Positions 16,390-25,376 of a stretch of 64,000 bases of DNA are shown in pieces. The translations under genes were made by a program, and so were the position numbers. How positions within the stretch are numbered: position 1 is the stretch's first letter; every line of letters begins with the position of its first letter. The notes under the pieces were generated by a model that was not told where the DNA came from, made no database searches, and saw only the letters and a list, made by a program, of their open reading frames with translations. This DNA is from Streptomyces sp. NBC_00440 (lineage in GTDB: Bacteria > Actinomycetota > Actinomycetes > Streptomycetales > Streptomycetaceae): NCBI RefSeq assembly GCF_036014215.1, contig NZ_CP107921.1:124001-188000 (forward strand). The letters run 5' to 3'.

Positions 16390-17361
16390 ATGAACGGTTC
16401 CGTCCCCGTCGAGCCCGGCACCGCGACCGGCAACACCACCTCGGGCTTCCATGAGGGTGAGCTGGCGGTGCAGCGCCAGGCAGGCGTAAGCAGGGACGCG
16501 GCCCGGCTCACGGGCATGCTGGCCCCCGCCCGACTGCGCAGCGGCGTGACCCGGTTCCTGGCGGAGCAGACCTTCGCGGCGATCACCGCACGCGACGCCG
16601 ACGGCACACTGTGGACCTCCCCGCTCACCGGCCCGCCCGGATTCCTCCACGTCGCCTCACCGACTGCGCTCGACGTGCGGTCCCTGCCCGCCGAGGGCGA
16701 CCCACTCCAACACCTGCTGAACAGCCGGCCGGTGGGGCTGATCACCGTCGAGTTCGCCACCCGCAGACGCCTGCGTGTCAACGGCACCCTGTCCCGTACC
16801 GACAGCGACGGGCTGCGCATCGTTGTGGAGCAGGCGTACGGCAACTGCCCCCAGTACATCCAGAGCCGACGCCTTCACACCGCACCCGCCCCGGCCACCA
16901 GCGCGGGACCTGACCGGCACGGAAGCGCGCTGACCCGGGAGGACGCCGAGCTGATCCGCAGGTCCGACACCTTCCTGATCGGCACCTCCCACCCCGCTCG
17001 TGGCAACGACACATCGCATCGCGGCGGGCCGCCGGGATTCGTCCGGGTCGAGGACGGGCGGCTGTGGTGGCCCGACTACTGGGGCAACAACATGTTCAAC
17101 ACCCTCGGCAATCTCCAGGCCGACCCCAGCGCCGCACTGCTCTTCTGCGACTTCACCACCGGCCGTACCCTCCATCTGTCCGGCCGGGCCGCCCTGGAGT
17201 GGACCGACCCGGGCACCCCCGGCGACGACGACCGCACCGGCCGCCGCGTCCACTTCACCCCTCACCACCTGATCGCCGGCCGGCTACTGACGCTGCAAGC
17301 CGACTCCGTCACCGCCGCGCCCGACAACCCGCCGCTGACCGACCCACCCACCGCACAGTGA
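16390..17361 (+). CDS. PPOX-family flavin-binding protein (two split-barrel halves)
   Basis: 323 residues of the pyridoxamine-5'-phosphate-oxidase-like superfamily. The first barrel is around [32 protein letters not shown]. The second runs from [13 protein letters not shown] through [31 protein letters not shown] to [19 protein letters not shown]. Such proteins bind FMN, haem or F420 and reduce small molecules. GAAGGAGG lies close to the ATG. First gene of a probable three-gene operon (next gene 14 bases on). Confidence 0.85.
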   Translation: MNGSVPVEPGTATGNTTSGFHEGELAVQRQAGVSRDAARLTGMLAPARLRSGVTRFLAEQTFAAITARDADGTLWTSPLTGPPGFLHVASPTALDVRSLPAEGDPLQHLLNSRPVGLITVEFATRRRLRVNGTLSRTDSDGLRIVVEQAYGNCPQYIQSRRLHTAPAPATSAGPDRHGSALTREDAELIRRSDTFLIGTSHPARGNDTSHRGGPPGFVRVEDGRLWWPDYWGNNMFNTLGNLQADPSAALLFCDFTTGRTLHLSGRAALEWTDPGTPGDDDRTGRRVHFTPHHLIAGRLLTLQADSVTAAPDNPPLTDPPTAQ

Positions 17362-17375
17362 AGGACAGCCCTGCC

Positions 17376-17843
17376 ATGACCGACGCACGCCCGCCCTTCC
17401 CGCCCTTCGACCTGGACGGCGCCCTTGCCAAGGTCCAGGCAGCCGAAGACGCCTGGAACACCCGCGATCCGCACCGGGTCGCTCTCGCCTACACCGAGGA
17501 CTCCGCCTGGCGTAACCGGGACACGTTCCTTACCGGCCGTGACGAGATCGTCGAGTTCCTCACCGCCAAGTGGGACCGCGAACTCGACTACGTACTGCGC
17601 AAGAGCCTGTGGAGCTTCCACGAGAACCGCGTGGCCGTCCGTTTCCAGTACGAGTGGCACGACACCGAAGGCCAGTGGTTCCGTTCCTACGGCAACGAGT
17701 TGTGGGAGTTCGCCGACAACGGGCTGATGCGCCGCCGTGAGGCCAGCATCAATGACCTGCCCATCGACGAGGCCGACCGCCGTTACTTCGGCCCCCGCCC
17801 CGAAAGCGGGCGCGGCCCCGGACACGACATCCCCCTCGCCTGA
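17376..17843 (+). CDS. NTF2-like protein, DUF1348 type
   Basis: 155 residues. [30 protein letters not shown] and the very typical [23 protein letters not shown], then [11 protein letters not shown] and RRYFGPRP, identify the DUF1348 branch of the SnoaL/NTF2 fold. Function is unknown for the family. It lies between the PPOX and hydrolase genes and is probably cotranscribed with both. Confidence 0.9.
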   Translation: MTDARPPFPPFDLDGALAKVQAAEDAWNTRDPHRVALAYTEDSAWRNRDTFLTGRDEIVEFLTAKWDRELDYVLRKSLWSFHENRVAVRFQYEWHDTEGQWFRSYGNELWEFADNGLMRRREASINDLPIDEADRRYFGPRPESGRGPGHDIPLA

Positions 17844-17907
17844 AACCACCTGTCGGCCCCGGGCCACGTGGCCCCGCCGAGTACGACACCGCAAGGAGTG
17901 AAGTGCC

Positions 17908-18789
17908 ATGACCGTCAGCTTCCGCACCATCGACGTGGCCGGGTGCCGGGTGTTCTACCGCGAGGCCGGTGAACCAGGCGCACCGAAGTTGGTCCTCCTG
18001 GGCGGCTTCCCGTCCTCCTCGCACCAGTGGCGCAACCTCCTGCCCGCGCTGGCGGACCGCGGCTTCCACGTCGTCGCACCGGACTACCCCGGTTCCGGCT
18101 ACACCGAGGCCCCCGACGACTTCACGTACACCTTCGACCACCTCTCCGAGGTAGTCGAACAGTGGCTGACCGGGATCGGCTTCACGTCCTTCGGCCTCTA
18201 CCACCAGGACTTCGGCGGCCCGATCGGCAACCGGATCATCGGCCGCCACCCCGACTGGCTGCAGTGGCAGGTCGTGCAGAACTCCAACGCCTACGAAGAG
18301 GGCTTCACCAAGGTGTGGGACGACATCCGGTTCAAGCTCTGGCAGGAGCGCACTCCGGAGACCGAGGCCGCGCTGCTGCCGTTCCTGCACACGGACGGCG
18401 TCAAGTCGATCTACCTCAGCGGGCACAAGAACCCCGAGCTCATCTCTCCGGACAACTGGACGGTGGACGTCACCTTCCTCGACCGGCCCGGCCGCAGGGC
18501 CATCCAGCTCGACCTGCTGGAGGACTACAGGACCAATCCGCCGCTGTACGAGACCTGGCAGGCGTCCATGCGCGAACACCAGCCCAGGACCATCATCTTC
18601 TGGGGGCAGGGCGATGTCTTCTTCACACCCGAAGGCGGCGACGCCTACCTCCGCGACCTGCCCAACGCGGAGATGCACCGCCTCGAATCAGGCCACTTCG
18701 CTGTGGAGGACCACGTCGACTACATCGCCGACAACATCGCCCGCTTCCACTCCGAGTACTACGCCTGTGGCCGCACAACGAACCGGTAG
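17908..18789 (+). CDS. Alpha/beta hydrolase, haloalkane dehalogenase/epoxide hydrolase type
   Basis: 293 residues. The oxyanion-hole region is GGFPSSSHQWRNLLP. The nucleophile elbow reads YHQDFGGPIG, so the nucleophile is Asp rather than Ser, as in haloalkane dehalogenases, epoxide hydrolases and fluoroacetate dehalogenases. The acid is probably in FWGQGDVFF and the base histidine is in ESGHFAVED. It has AAGGAGTG before the ATG. Its last 31 bases overlap the 3' end of the convergent GNAT gene. Confidence 0.9.
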   Translation: MTVSFRTIDVAGCRVFYREAGEPGAPKLVLLGGFPSSSHQWRNLLPALADRGFHVVAPDYPGSGYTEAPDDFTYTFDHLSEVVEQWLTGIGFTSFGLYHQDFGGPIGNRIIGRHPDWLQWQVVQNSNAYEEGFTKVWDDIRFKLWQERTPETEAALLPFLHTDGVKSIYLSGHKNPELISPDNWTVDVTFLDRPGRRAIQLDLLEDYRTNPPLYETWQASMREHQPRTIIFWGQGDVFFTPEGGDAYLRDLPNAEMHRLESGHFAVEDHVDYIADNIARFHSEYYACGRTTNR

Positions 18790-19202
18790 ACCCGGGAATC
18801 GCGGCTCCGGAAGCCCAGACGTTCGTACAGCCGATTCGCTCCCGGTCGAGACGGCCGCGAGGTGAGGTCGACGGTCCGCGCCCCAGCTGCTTCGGCCAGG
18901 CGCAGTGCCTCCCTGGTCAACGCCGCTCCAACACCGTGTCCCCGGGCCGCATCGTCGACCACGACATCTTCGATGCGGCCCCGCAGCCCTGACGGCAACG
19001 GAAACGTGATCAGGGTCAGCATGCCGACCGCTCGGCCCTCGGTCCGGGCCAGCAGCAGAGTGTTGGCATCACTGCTCAGCAGCCGGACCACTGACTCATG
19101 GTCAAGTGCCCTTGCAGTACTCGACAGTTGGGGTAGCAGGCGCGTGACTGCTTCGACTACCTCATCAGTCGCCTCGCGGACGACCTCCACCTCGACGCTC
19201 AT
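18759..19202 (-). CDS. GNAT family N-acetyltransferase
   Basis: 147 residues from ATG 19202 (the frame extends to a TTG at 19223). The acetyl-CoA motif A is GRIEDVVVDDAARGHGVGAALTREALRLAEAAG, and motif B is NRLYERLGFRSRDSRVYRF. Substrate unknown. The gene converges on and overlaps the hydrolase gene by 31 bases, so transcription of each must run into the other. Confidence 0.9.
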   Translation of the reverse strand: MSVEVEVVREATDEVVEAVTRLLPQLSSTARALDHESVVRLLSSDANTLLLARTEGRAVGMLTLITFPLPSGLRGRIEDVVVDDAARGHGVGAALTREALRLAEAAGARTVDLTSRPSRPGANRLYERLGFRSRDSRVYRFVVRPQA

Positions 19203-19285
19203 GATCGTGAACCCTACCGACAAGCACCGAAGCGCCGCGCTCCCCCGGGCCCCGGAGCGCGGGTCCGTGTCGTCGGCAGTGCGGG

Positions 19286-20440
19286 TCAGGACTGCACGGC
19301 CCCTTCACGCGCTCCTTCGGGGGCGCCGGTGATGAGGTCGATGAGTCCGAAAGGTGCGCCGTCACCGAGGCAGAGCTCCAGGACCAGGTGCGCCTGCGCG
19401 GCGGCCGACTCGCTGCGCGAGAACAGCTCCTCTTCGTATGCGGTGAGTGCCGTCTCGATGTGGTCGGGGTGCGCGGCGATCGCCTTGCCGAGCTCGGCCC
19501 CGTCGAACATCGCCAGGTTCGCACCGTCCCCGGACGGCGGCATCAGGTGCGCGGCATCCCCGAGGAGCGTCACCCCGGGCGTACGGCCCCAGCGGTGCCC
19601 GTCGGGGAGTGCGTAGATCATCCGTGGGACCGGTGCGGTTTCGCCATCGGTGATCAGCGCGGTGAGTTCCGGCGCCCACCCGTCGAACTCGGCCGCGAGT
19701 CGCGCAGTCGCGGCGGCGTCGGTGAAGTCGATGCCGGCGATCCACTCGGCGGGGCGCTTCAGCTGGACGTACGTGTGAAGGATGTTCCCCGCCTCGCGGT
19801 GTGCGGTGATCCCCTTCCCCGGGGTGAGCGCGTACATTGCGCCGCCGCCGACTGCCTCGGCCGTCGCGGAGTGCCGTTCGTCGACGTCGTACAGGTAGGT
19901 CTCGATGAACGTCGTGCCGACGTATTCGGGCACGGCGTCGGAGAGCAGCGGCCTGACCTTCGACCAGGCGCCGTCCGCGCCGACGAGGAGCTCGGCGCTG
20001 ACGGTGGATCCGTCCGCGAACGTCAGCCTGTGCCGGCCGTCGCCCAGTGCCGCGACGCCGGTGAGCTTCTTCCCCCACTGGATCGTCTCCGCGGGCAAGG
20101 ATTCGAGAAGGATGCGACGCAGGTCTCCGCGGAGCACTTCGGGCCGTCCGCCGTTGCCGTCGTCGGGTTCGTCGAGGAGCACCTTTCCGTGCTGGTCGAG
20201 CGCGCGCGAAGCCTCGCCGCCTTCATGGATGATCGCCCGGAACTCGTCGGTGAGGCCGGCCGCTTCGAGGGCGAGTTGCCCGTCGTGCTCATGAATGTCG
20301 AGCTGGCCGCCCTGTGTGCGGGCCTCTGCCGAGGGGTCCGCCTCGTAGATCCTCGCGGGAATGCCGTGTACGTGGAGAACGCGCGCGAGGGCGAGGCCGC
20401 CCAAGCCCGCACCGATGATCGTGACTGGTGTCGGCATCAT
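19286..20440 (-). CDS. FAD-dependent monooxygenase, Tet(X)-like
   Basis: 384 residues, close to the 388 of Tet(X). The FAD motif TIIGAGLGGLALARVLHVHGIPARIYE is followed by RTQGGQLDIHEHDGQLAL, the LVGADGAWSKVRPLL segment and GDAAHLMPPSGDGANLAMFDG. This is the class A flavoprotein hydroxylase layout of tetracycline destructases, and it may act on tetracyclines or another aromatic polyketide. GGAAGG sits 5-6 bases before the ATG at 20440. It is divergent from a tetR gene, and two identical-type palindromes lie between them, the arrangement expected of an inducible resistance or detoxification unit. Confidence 0.9.
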   Translation of the reverse strand: MMPTPVTIIGAGLGGLALARVLHVHGIPARIYEADPSAEARTQGGQLDIHEHDGQLALEAAGLTDEFRAIIHEGGEASRALDQHGKVLLDEPDDGNGGRPEVLRGDLRRILLESLPAETIQWGKKLTGVAALGDGRHRLTFADGSTVSAELLVGADGAWSKVRPLLSDAVPEYVGTTFIETYLYDVDERHSATAEAVGGGAMYALTPGKGITAHREAGNILHTYVQLKRPAEWIAGIDFTDAAATARLAAEFDGWAPELTALITDGETAPVPRMIYALPDGHRWGRTPGVTLLGDAAHLMPPSGDGANLAMFDGAELGKAIAAHPDHIETALTAYEEELFSRSESAAAQAHLVLELCLGDGAPFGLIDLITGAPEGAREGAVQS

Positions 20441-20464
20441 GATCCCTTCCATCCGAAACGCTAC

Positions 20465-20505
20465 TGGAACGCTATTCCATAGAGACAGTTTGGAACAGCA
20501 TTCCA
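20465..20505. promoter_or_regulatory. Two 15-base TetR operators with overlapping promoter
   Basis: TGGAACGCTATTCCA (20465-20479) and TGGAACAGCATTCCA (20491-20505) share the same arms and centre spacing, 26 bases apart. A plus-strand -35 TTGGAA (20490-20495) and -10 CAAAAT (20513-20518) with a 17-base spacer overlap the second site. They predict a transcript starting at or next to the tetR ATG (20526), so tetR is probably leaderless and autorepressed. Confidence 0.75.
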
Positions 20506-20525
20506 GATGTGTCAAAATAGCGTCC

Positions 20526-21197
20526 ATGGCGACCAGGGCTCAGCGGACCGAAAGGCGCACGGACGCGCTCTCGAAAGAGCGCATCATCGAGGCCGCGATC
20601 GAGATCCTCGACGCCGACGGTGAAGGCGCACTGACCTTCCGCGCGCTCACGGCGCGCCTTTCCACCGGGGCCGGGGCCATCTACTGGCACATCGCCAACA
20701 AGAACGAGCTGCTGGCGGCGACCACCAACGACGTCATCGCCCGGGTGATGTCCGACGTGGTCAGTGATGCGGAGCCCCGGGAGTCGGTCCGGGCCATTGC
20801 CCTCGGGGTGTTCGACGCGATCGACGCGCACCCCTGGGTGGGCACCCAGCTCTCCCGCGAGCCGTGGCAGTCTGCGATGCCGCAGATCTTCGAAGGTATC
20901 GGCGGCCGCCTCCAGGCCCTCGGCGTCCCAGAACAGGCGCAGTTCGACTCCGCGTCCGCGCTCCTGAACTACGTCCTCGGCGTCGCAGGACAGAATGCCG
21001 CGAACGCCCGCCTGCACGCGCACGTTACTGACCGGGCGGAATTCCTCGGGTCGGTCGCCGCACAGTGGACGCAGCTCGACCCCGCGGAGTACCCGTTCGT
21101 ACATCAGGTGGCGGCGCAGCTGTCCGAGCATGACGACCGCGAGCAGTTCCTCGCCGGCATCGACCTCTTCCTCGCCGGTATCGGGACCGTCCGATAG
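20526..21197 (+). CDS. TetR family regulator (TetR_C-type) of the monooxygenase
   Basis: 223 residues. The HTH is RIIEAAIEILDADGEGALTFRALTARLSTGAGAIYWHIANKNELLAAT. The C-terminal domain is of the TetR_C_1-like type (HPWVGTQLSREPWQ). It is divergent from the Tet(X)-like gene, and twin 15-base palindromes fill the gap, so it very likely represses both genes and is released by the monooxygenase substrate. The start at 20526 is fixed by the promoter geometry, which leaves almost no leader. Confidence 0.9.
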   Translation: MATRAQRTERRTDALSKERIIEAAIEILDADGEGALTFRALTARLSTGAGAIYWHIANKNELLAATTNDVIARVMSDVVSDAEPRESVRAIALGVFDAIDAHPWVGTQLSREPWQSAMPQIFEGIGGRLQALGVPEQAQFDSASALLNYVLGVAGQNAANARLHAHVTDRAEFLGSVAAQWTQLDPAEYPFVHQVAAQLSEHDDREQFLAGIDLFLAGIGTVR

Positions 21198-21224
21198 GCC
21201 GCACGGCACGTAACTGGAGACGGA

Positions 21225-21920
21225 TCACGTCGTATTGGCCAGTTCGGCGAGGAGCCGGGCCGTGCCGGCGGGATCGATGGTCTGATGGAGGTGTGCGCCG
21301 GGCAGGTGTGCCACCCGCCAGCCACGTTCGCGCGCCTCGGCGGCCGCATCGTCGTACGCAGGGCCGAACAGTACGTAGGAGCAGGGGTGGTCGTCCCATC
21401 CGTCGGTGACCGGGATGCTCTGCTCGTAATAGGACAGCGGCAACGTGGGCTGTTCCTCAGTGACTGTTCGCCGCACCGTCGGGTCGGAGAACATGGGCGC
21501 GACGTCTGCCTCGTCCCACCAATCCGTCCAGCGCGGCAGCCTGCCGTTCACAGCCATCGGTCTGAGGAACTCCAGCAACCCGGGTGTGGCAACAGGGGTG
21601 GATCCGGTCCGGGCCGGCAGCACGGCATCGACGAAGATCGAGCCGGCCACCCGATGGCCGAGACCCTCGCGAATCGCCGGGAGAAACAAACCTGCGTTGC
21701 TGTGTGCCACCAGGACGACGGGCCTGCCGACCGAGACCTGCCGGAGGTCGTCCTGGACCGCATGGACGATGCGGGGCCAGAAGGGCGGAGCGCCGACGCC
21801 GATACGCAGCAGGGACGGCACCCGTACCAGGTATCCCGCGGATGTGAGATGTCCGGCCACAGGGTGCCAGGTCGAGGGGCCTACCGACGGACTGTGTACG
21901 AGAACGAAGACCGGTTTCAT
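21225..21920 (-). CDS. Alpha/beta hydrolase
   Basis: 231 residues from ATG 21920. Seen: KPVFVLVHSPSVGPSTWHPVAGHL (oxyanion region), the elbow LVAHSNAGLF with nucleophile Ser in AHSNAG, VFVDAVLP and the base histidine in GAHLHQTIDPAG near the C-terminus. Resembles the EstC/salicylate-esterase-like branch of small hydrolases. No obvious operon partner. Confidence 0.85.
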   Translation of the reverse strand: MKPVFVLVHSPSVGPSTWHPVAGHLTSAGYLVRVPSLLRIGVGAPPFWPRIVHAVQDDLRQVSVGRPVVLVAHSNAGLFLPAIREGLGHRVAGSIFVDAVLPARTGSTPVATPGLLEFLRPMAVNGRLPRWTDWWDEADVAPMFSDPTVRRTVTEEQPTLPLSYYEQSIPVTDGWDDHPCSYVLFGPAYDDAAAEARERGWRVAHLPGAHLHQTIDPAGTARLLAELANTT

Positions 21921-22073
21921 GTGACGACCCTGCCGTCCGTACCACCGGAGCCGCGGCAGCCTCGGCCGACAGCAGAACGCCTTGCCTCCGAGAAGTTCAG
22001 GGAGGATGCTGCCAAGCAGCCGTCCCAGGGGAATCCGCTCGACGCGGTACCTCTTTGAAGAGATCCTTCGGGT

Positions 22074-22625
22074 ATGGAGTTCCTCTGTTATCACCGCGAC
22101 CGGCTCGGCTCTGCAACGCTGCGCGACGAGTTGTCGGAAGAGCACTGGTCCTACATGGACCGGTACGCGAAAGAGCTGATCGCCCGGGGGCCGACCCTCG
22201 CCGACGACGGCGACACACCCACCGGAAGCGTGCACATCGTCGACCTGCCCGATCCCGCCGCCGCCCGCGCGTTCGCCTTCGACGAGCCGAACTACCAGGC
22301 CGGCGTGTACCGCGACGTGCTGCTGCGGCGGTGGCGCAACGTACTGGGGCGCACCATGTGGGACTTCCCCGGCGGCCGGACCGGCGGCAACCGGTACCTG
22401 GTGCTCGGCCTGGGCACACGGCAGGCCGCGGACCTCGCGCTGCCGCCCGACCGGGACGAGTTGATCGCCTACGGGCCACTGCTGTCCGACAACGGTGCCG
22501 CCTGGCTGGGCACGGCGGCGTTGGTCCGGGCGCCGGACCCGGACACGGCACGCGCCGTCCTGAACCCGGACCGGTACGCCGAAGTCGAGGTGCACAACTG
22601 GCAGTTCGGCGGGCGCCCGTCGTGA
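22074..22625 (+). CDS. YCII-related domain protein (two repeats)
   Basis: 183 residues with two ferredoxin-like YCII units. The first is around EHWSYMDRYAKELIARGPTLADDG and SVHIVDLPDPAAARAFAFDEP. The second is around LPPDRDELIAYGPLLSDNGAAWLG and RAPDPDTARAVLNPD. The His-Asp pair of YciI is only partly kept. Function unknown. An intrinsic terminator follows at 22709-22743. Confidence 0.85.
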   Translation: MEFLCYHRDRLGSATLRDELSEEHWSYMDRYAKELIARGPTLADDGDTPTGSVHIVDLPDPAAARAFAFDEPNYQAGVYRDVLLRRWRNVLGRTMWDFPGGRTGGNRYLVLGLGTRQAADLALPPDRDELIAYGPLLSDNGAAWLGTAALVRAPDPDTARAVLNPDRYAEVEVHNWQFGGRPS

Positions 22626-22708
22626 CCCGAGGGCGTCCGGCCGGGCGCTCCGCCGCACAGCACCGCTCAGCGGAGGGCTCGCCGTTCGCGCATCGGGCAG
22701 TGACAGCG

Positions 22709-22743
22709 GCCGGCACCGCGCGCATCTGGGGCGCGGTGCCGGC
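22709..22743. terminator. Bidirectional terminator
   Basis: Perfect 13-bp stem GCCGGCACCGCGC (22709-22721) with GCGCGGTGCCGGC (22731-22743) and a 9-base loop, placed between the convergent YCII and GNAT genes. Confidence 0.8.
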
Positions 22744-22753
22744 GCGTCGTGCG

Positions 22754-23260
22754 TCAGAGGGCGCGGATCATGCACAACCGCGGCCACCGGTCGAGGCCGT
22801 GAGCCGCCTCCCGTGCTCGGATTTCCCGTAGGCCACGGCCGAGCTCCCTCTCGTCAAGAGGCCGGAAGCCGCAGCGTGCGTAGTACGGCGCGTTCCACGG
22901 AACCCCGGCGAAGGTGGTGAGCGTCAGGGCGGGGATCCCGTCCGACGCCGCCCGGTCCGCCAGATGGTCCAGCAGCGAGCGTCCGATGCCACGGCGTGCA
23001 CTGTCCGGGTGCACCGACACCTGCTCGATGTGAAAGTTGCCGTCGACACGGTCGGCGATGAGATACGCCACCGGGACGTCGGTCTCGTCGACCGCGACCC
23101 AGGCCAGCTGGGCCCGCTGGTAGCTCGCCAGTTCGTCCAGGGACAGCGGTTCGTCATCGGCGATTTCCGGCATGCCGATGTCGCGGAAGCATCGCCCCGC
23201 CGCCCTCTCGATGTCCTGGAGGACCGGCAGTTCGGCGGCATGAGCAGTTCGGATCGTCAC
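22754..23260 (-). CDS. GNAT family N-acetyltransferase
   Basis: 168 residues from GTG 23260: TIRTAHAAELPVLQDIERAAG at the start, the CoA-binding motif IEQVSVHPDSARRGIGRSLLDHLADRA, and the end motif WNAPYYARCGFRPLDE. It resembles the acetyltransferases of small amines and amino acids. It is divergent from the AraC-type gene at 23386. Confidence 0.9.
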   Translation of the reverse strand: MTIRTAHAAELPVLQDIERAAGRCFRDIGMPEIADDEPLSLDELASYQRAQLAWVAVDETDVPVAYLIADRVDGNFHIEQVSVHPDSARRGIGRSLLDHLADRAASDGIPALTLTTFAGVPWNAPYYARCGFRPLDERELGRGLREIRAREAAHGLDRWPRLCMIRAL

Positions 23261-23385
23261 TGGCCCATTGTCCCCGGCAGCCCTCCCCCGGGAGTACGTG
23301 CCTCCTCGGACGGCATGGCCACCGGCACTGCGCGCTGATGCCCGGCCACCGCACACCTGTCGCACTTCCCATAGAGTCCTGACTT

Positions 23386-24165
23386 GTGCTGGAAATCCGC
23401 CATGAGCCCATCGCACCCACCCGGACCCAGAGACTGGCGACCGGGTCGGAGATCGACGCGCACCGGCACGACGACCATCAGATCGTGTACGCGAGCCGGG
23501 GTGTGCTGAGCGTGACGGCCAGTACGGGGACCTGGGTCGCGCCTGCCACCCGTGCCATCTGGATTCCCGCCGGGACGGTCCACGCCCACCAGGCCCACGG
23601 GAACCTGGAGATGCACCTCGTCGGCCTGGAGACGGGCGACGATCCGATCGGGCTTGAGAAGCCGACCGTGCTCGCCGTCGGGCCCCTCCTGCGTGAACTC
23701 ATCCTCGCGTACACCGAAACCCCCCTCGACGACAGTCCCCAGCGTGCCCGGCTGCGCGCCGTGCTACTGGATCAGCTGTGTGTCTCACCCCATCAGCCAC
23801 TTCATCTGCCGACGCCCACAGCCCCGCAACTCCAGGACTTGTGCGGCCTGTTGAAGGCCAATCCCGGCGACAACCGCTCGCTCACCCAGCTCGGCCGGCA
23901 CATCGGTGCCAGCAGCCGCACGCTGTCCCGGCTGTTCCGGGCAGATCTCGACATGACCTTCCCCCAGTGGCGCACCCAACTGCGTCTCCATCACGCCCTG
24001 GTCCTCCTCGCCGACAACACCCCGGTCACCACAACGGCCCATCAGTGCGGCTGGTCATCCGCCAGTGCGTTCATCGATGTCTTCCACCGGACCTTCGGAC
24101 ACACCCCCGGAGCACACCATGGTCCTGCCCACCACGGACAGCCCACCGGAAGCGGGCAGCGTTGA
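23386..24165 (+). CDS. AraC family regulator with N-terminal cupin
   Basis: 259 residues from GTG 23386. The N-terminal cupin (HRHDDHQIVYASRG, WIPAGTVHAH) is the effector domain. The C-terminal AraC domain has two helix-turn-helices: SLTQLGRHIGASSRTLSRLFRADLDMTFPQWRTQLRLH and ADNTPVTTTAHQCGWSSASAFIDVFHRTFGHTPG. The effector is unknown. The most likely target is the divergent GNAT gene or itself. Confidence 0.9.
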   Translation: MLEIRHEPIAPTRTQRLATGSEIDAHRHDDHQIVYASRGVLSVTASTGTWVAPATRAIWIPAGTVHAHQAHGNLEMHLVGLETGDDPIGLEKPTVLAVGPLLRELILAYTETPLDDSPQRARLRAVLLDQLCVSPHQPLHLPTPTAPQLQDLCGLLKANPGDNRSLTQLGRHIGASSRTLSRLFRADLDMTFPQWRTQLRLHHALVLLADNTPVTTTAHQCGWSSASAFIDVFHRTFGHTPGAHHGPAHHGQPTGSGQR

Positions 24166-24253
24166 CGCAGGTCGGCGGGGGTAGGGCCGGTGCGGCCGAG
24201 GCCGTGGTAGTTCACGGCAAACACCCAGCCGCCGCCCGACGCAGGGGCCGCGA

Positions 24254-25147
24254 TCAGACCAACCGGTAGGAGTCGCCCTGGGCGACCACATGGCCGGCTG
24301 TGGGCGGCGGGAAGTGGCTGCCGAGGAGCAAGGTCCGGGTACCGGCCAGTGAGCCGAGGATCCGCTGACGCGTCCTGACCGCGAGCTCGGGATCGATATC
24401 GACACAGCTGCCCAGGTTGGGGTCGAGCATCTGCACGGGGTGATGGATGCAGTCTCCGGTGATGAGCGCGGCCTCCCCCTGGCTGCGCAGCTCGACCGCC
24501 ACCTGGCCCGGCGTGTGGCCGGGGGTGGGCAGCAGCCGGACGCCCGGCGCGATGACCGCGCCCTCGTACGGGACGTGTACGAGATCCAGCAGCCCTGCCT
24601 CCTCGACGGGATCCACCGAGTCCCGGAACATCTGGCGCCGGGCCTCCTCCATGTCGGCACCTGCCCAGTAGTCCCACTCCGCGCGAGCGCTGACGTAACG
24701 GGCGTGGGGGAAGGTCGGAACCCAACTGGCCCCATCAGAGCGGGTGTTCCAGCCGACGTGGTCGGTGTGGAGATGGGTGAGGATGACGAGGTCCACCGTC
24801 TCCGGGGCGAATCCGGCGCCCGTAAGACGCTCCAGATAGCGGGTGTCCAGGTTGTCCCAGGCCGGATTGGCCCGCTGCTTGCCATTGCCGATGCCGGTGT
24901 CGACGAGCACCCGCATCCCGTTCACCTCGAACGCGAAGCTGTGGCTCGCCAGCCGCAGGATGCCGTCGTGGTCGGCAAAGTCCGGCTGCAACCAGGGGGC
25001 TTGGGCCACCACTTCGGGCGTCGCCCCGGGGAGCAGCCAGGGGCCGGTCGGTGCGGGAAGGCGCACTTCGTCGATGCGCCGGACGGTGAGGTCACCCACG
25101 CTCCATGACGGGGTACCGGTGGCGCCGGACTTCGAGGGGGTGGGCAT
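24254..25147 (-). CDS. Metallo-beta-lactamase-fold hydrolase
   Basis: 297 residues. The zinc motif is LTHLHTDHVG (HxHxDH), followed by TPGHTPGQVAV, LITGDCIHHP (bridging Asp) and GSHFPPPTAGHV (last His). The N-terminal part resembles AHL-lactonase-like and alkylsulfatase-type MBL hydrolases. Its promoter region, shared with the small protein/amidase pair, holds palindromes that recur before the tetR gene at 27099, so the three transcripts are probably co-regulated. Lactones, thioesters or phosphoesters are all possible substrates. Confidence 0.9.
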   Translation of the reverse strand: MPTPSKSGATGTPSWSVGDLTVRRIDEVRLPAPTGPWLLPGATPEVVAQAPWLQPDFADHDGILRLASHSFAFEVNGMRVLVDTGIGNGKQRANPAWDNLDTRYLERLTGAGFAPETVDLVILTHLHTDHVGWNTRSDGASWVPTFPHARYVSARAEWDYWAGADMEEARRQMFRDSVDPVEEAGLLDLVHVPYEGAVIAPGVRLLPTPGHTPGQVAVELRSQGEAALITGDCIHHPVQMLDPNLGSCVDIDPELAVRTRQRILGSLAGTRTLLLGSHFPPPTAGHVVAQGDSYRLV

Positions 25148-25245
25148 GAGGTGTTCCTTTACTTGTGGTGAGTCACGGCATGAGTGGTGCTCGGGCAGCC
25201 ATGGGAAGAGGGCACTCGGCCGGCGCCCGTTGTCACCTCCGCACT

Positions 25246-25311
25246 AAAAGCAACGGATTTGCGTTAACTCACCGTAGGCCCTACCGTCCCCTAAAGCAAA
25301 CCATTAGCTTT
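25246..25311. promoter_or_regulatory. Candidate TetR operators, MBL/amidase divergent promoter
   Basis: Site 1: GCAA-CGGAT-TTGC (25250-25262) inside AAAGCAACGGATTTGCGTT. Site 2: AAAGC-AAACCATTA-GCTTT (25293-25311). Site 1 has the same form as GCAA-TAATT-TTGC at 27071-27083, before the tetR gene. Confidence 0.6.
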
Positions 25312-25376
25312 TTGATTGGTCGCGGTATCGGCCCGCAGGTCCGGCATGCGTGACACGAACGCCTGGGAGAGCCCAC

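Noticed and set aside
24166..24253. Minus-strand words WVFAVNYHGLGRTGPTPADL beyond the MBL hydrolase stop
   Set aside because: Too short to assign, with no start, and overlapping only noise; may be decayed coding DNA.
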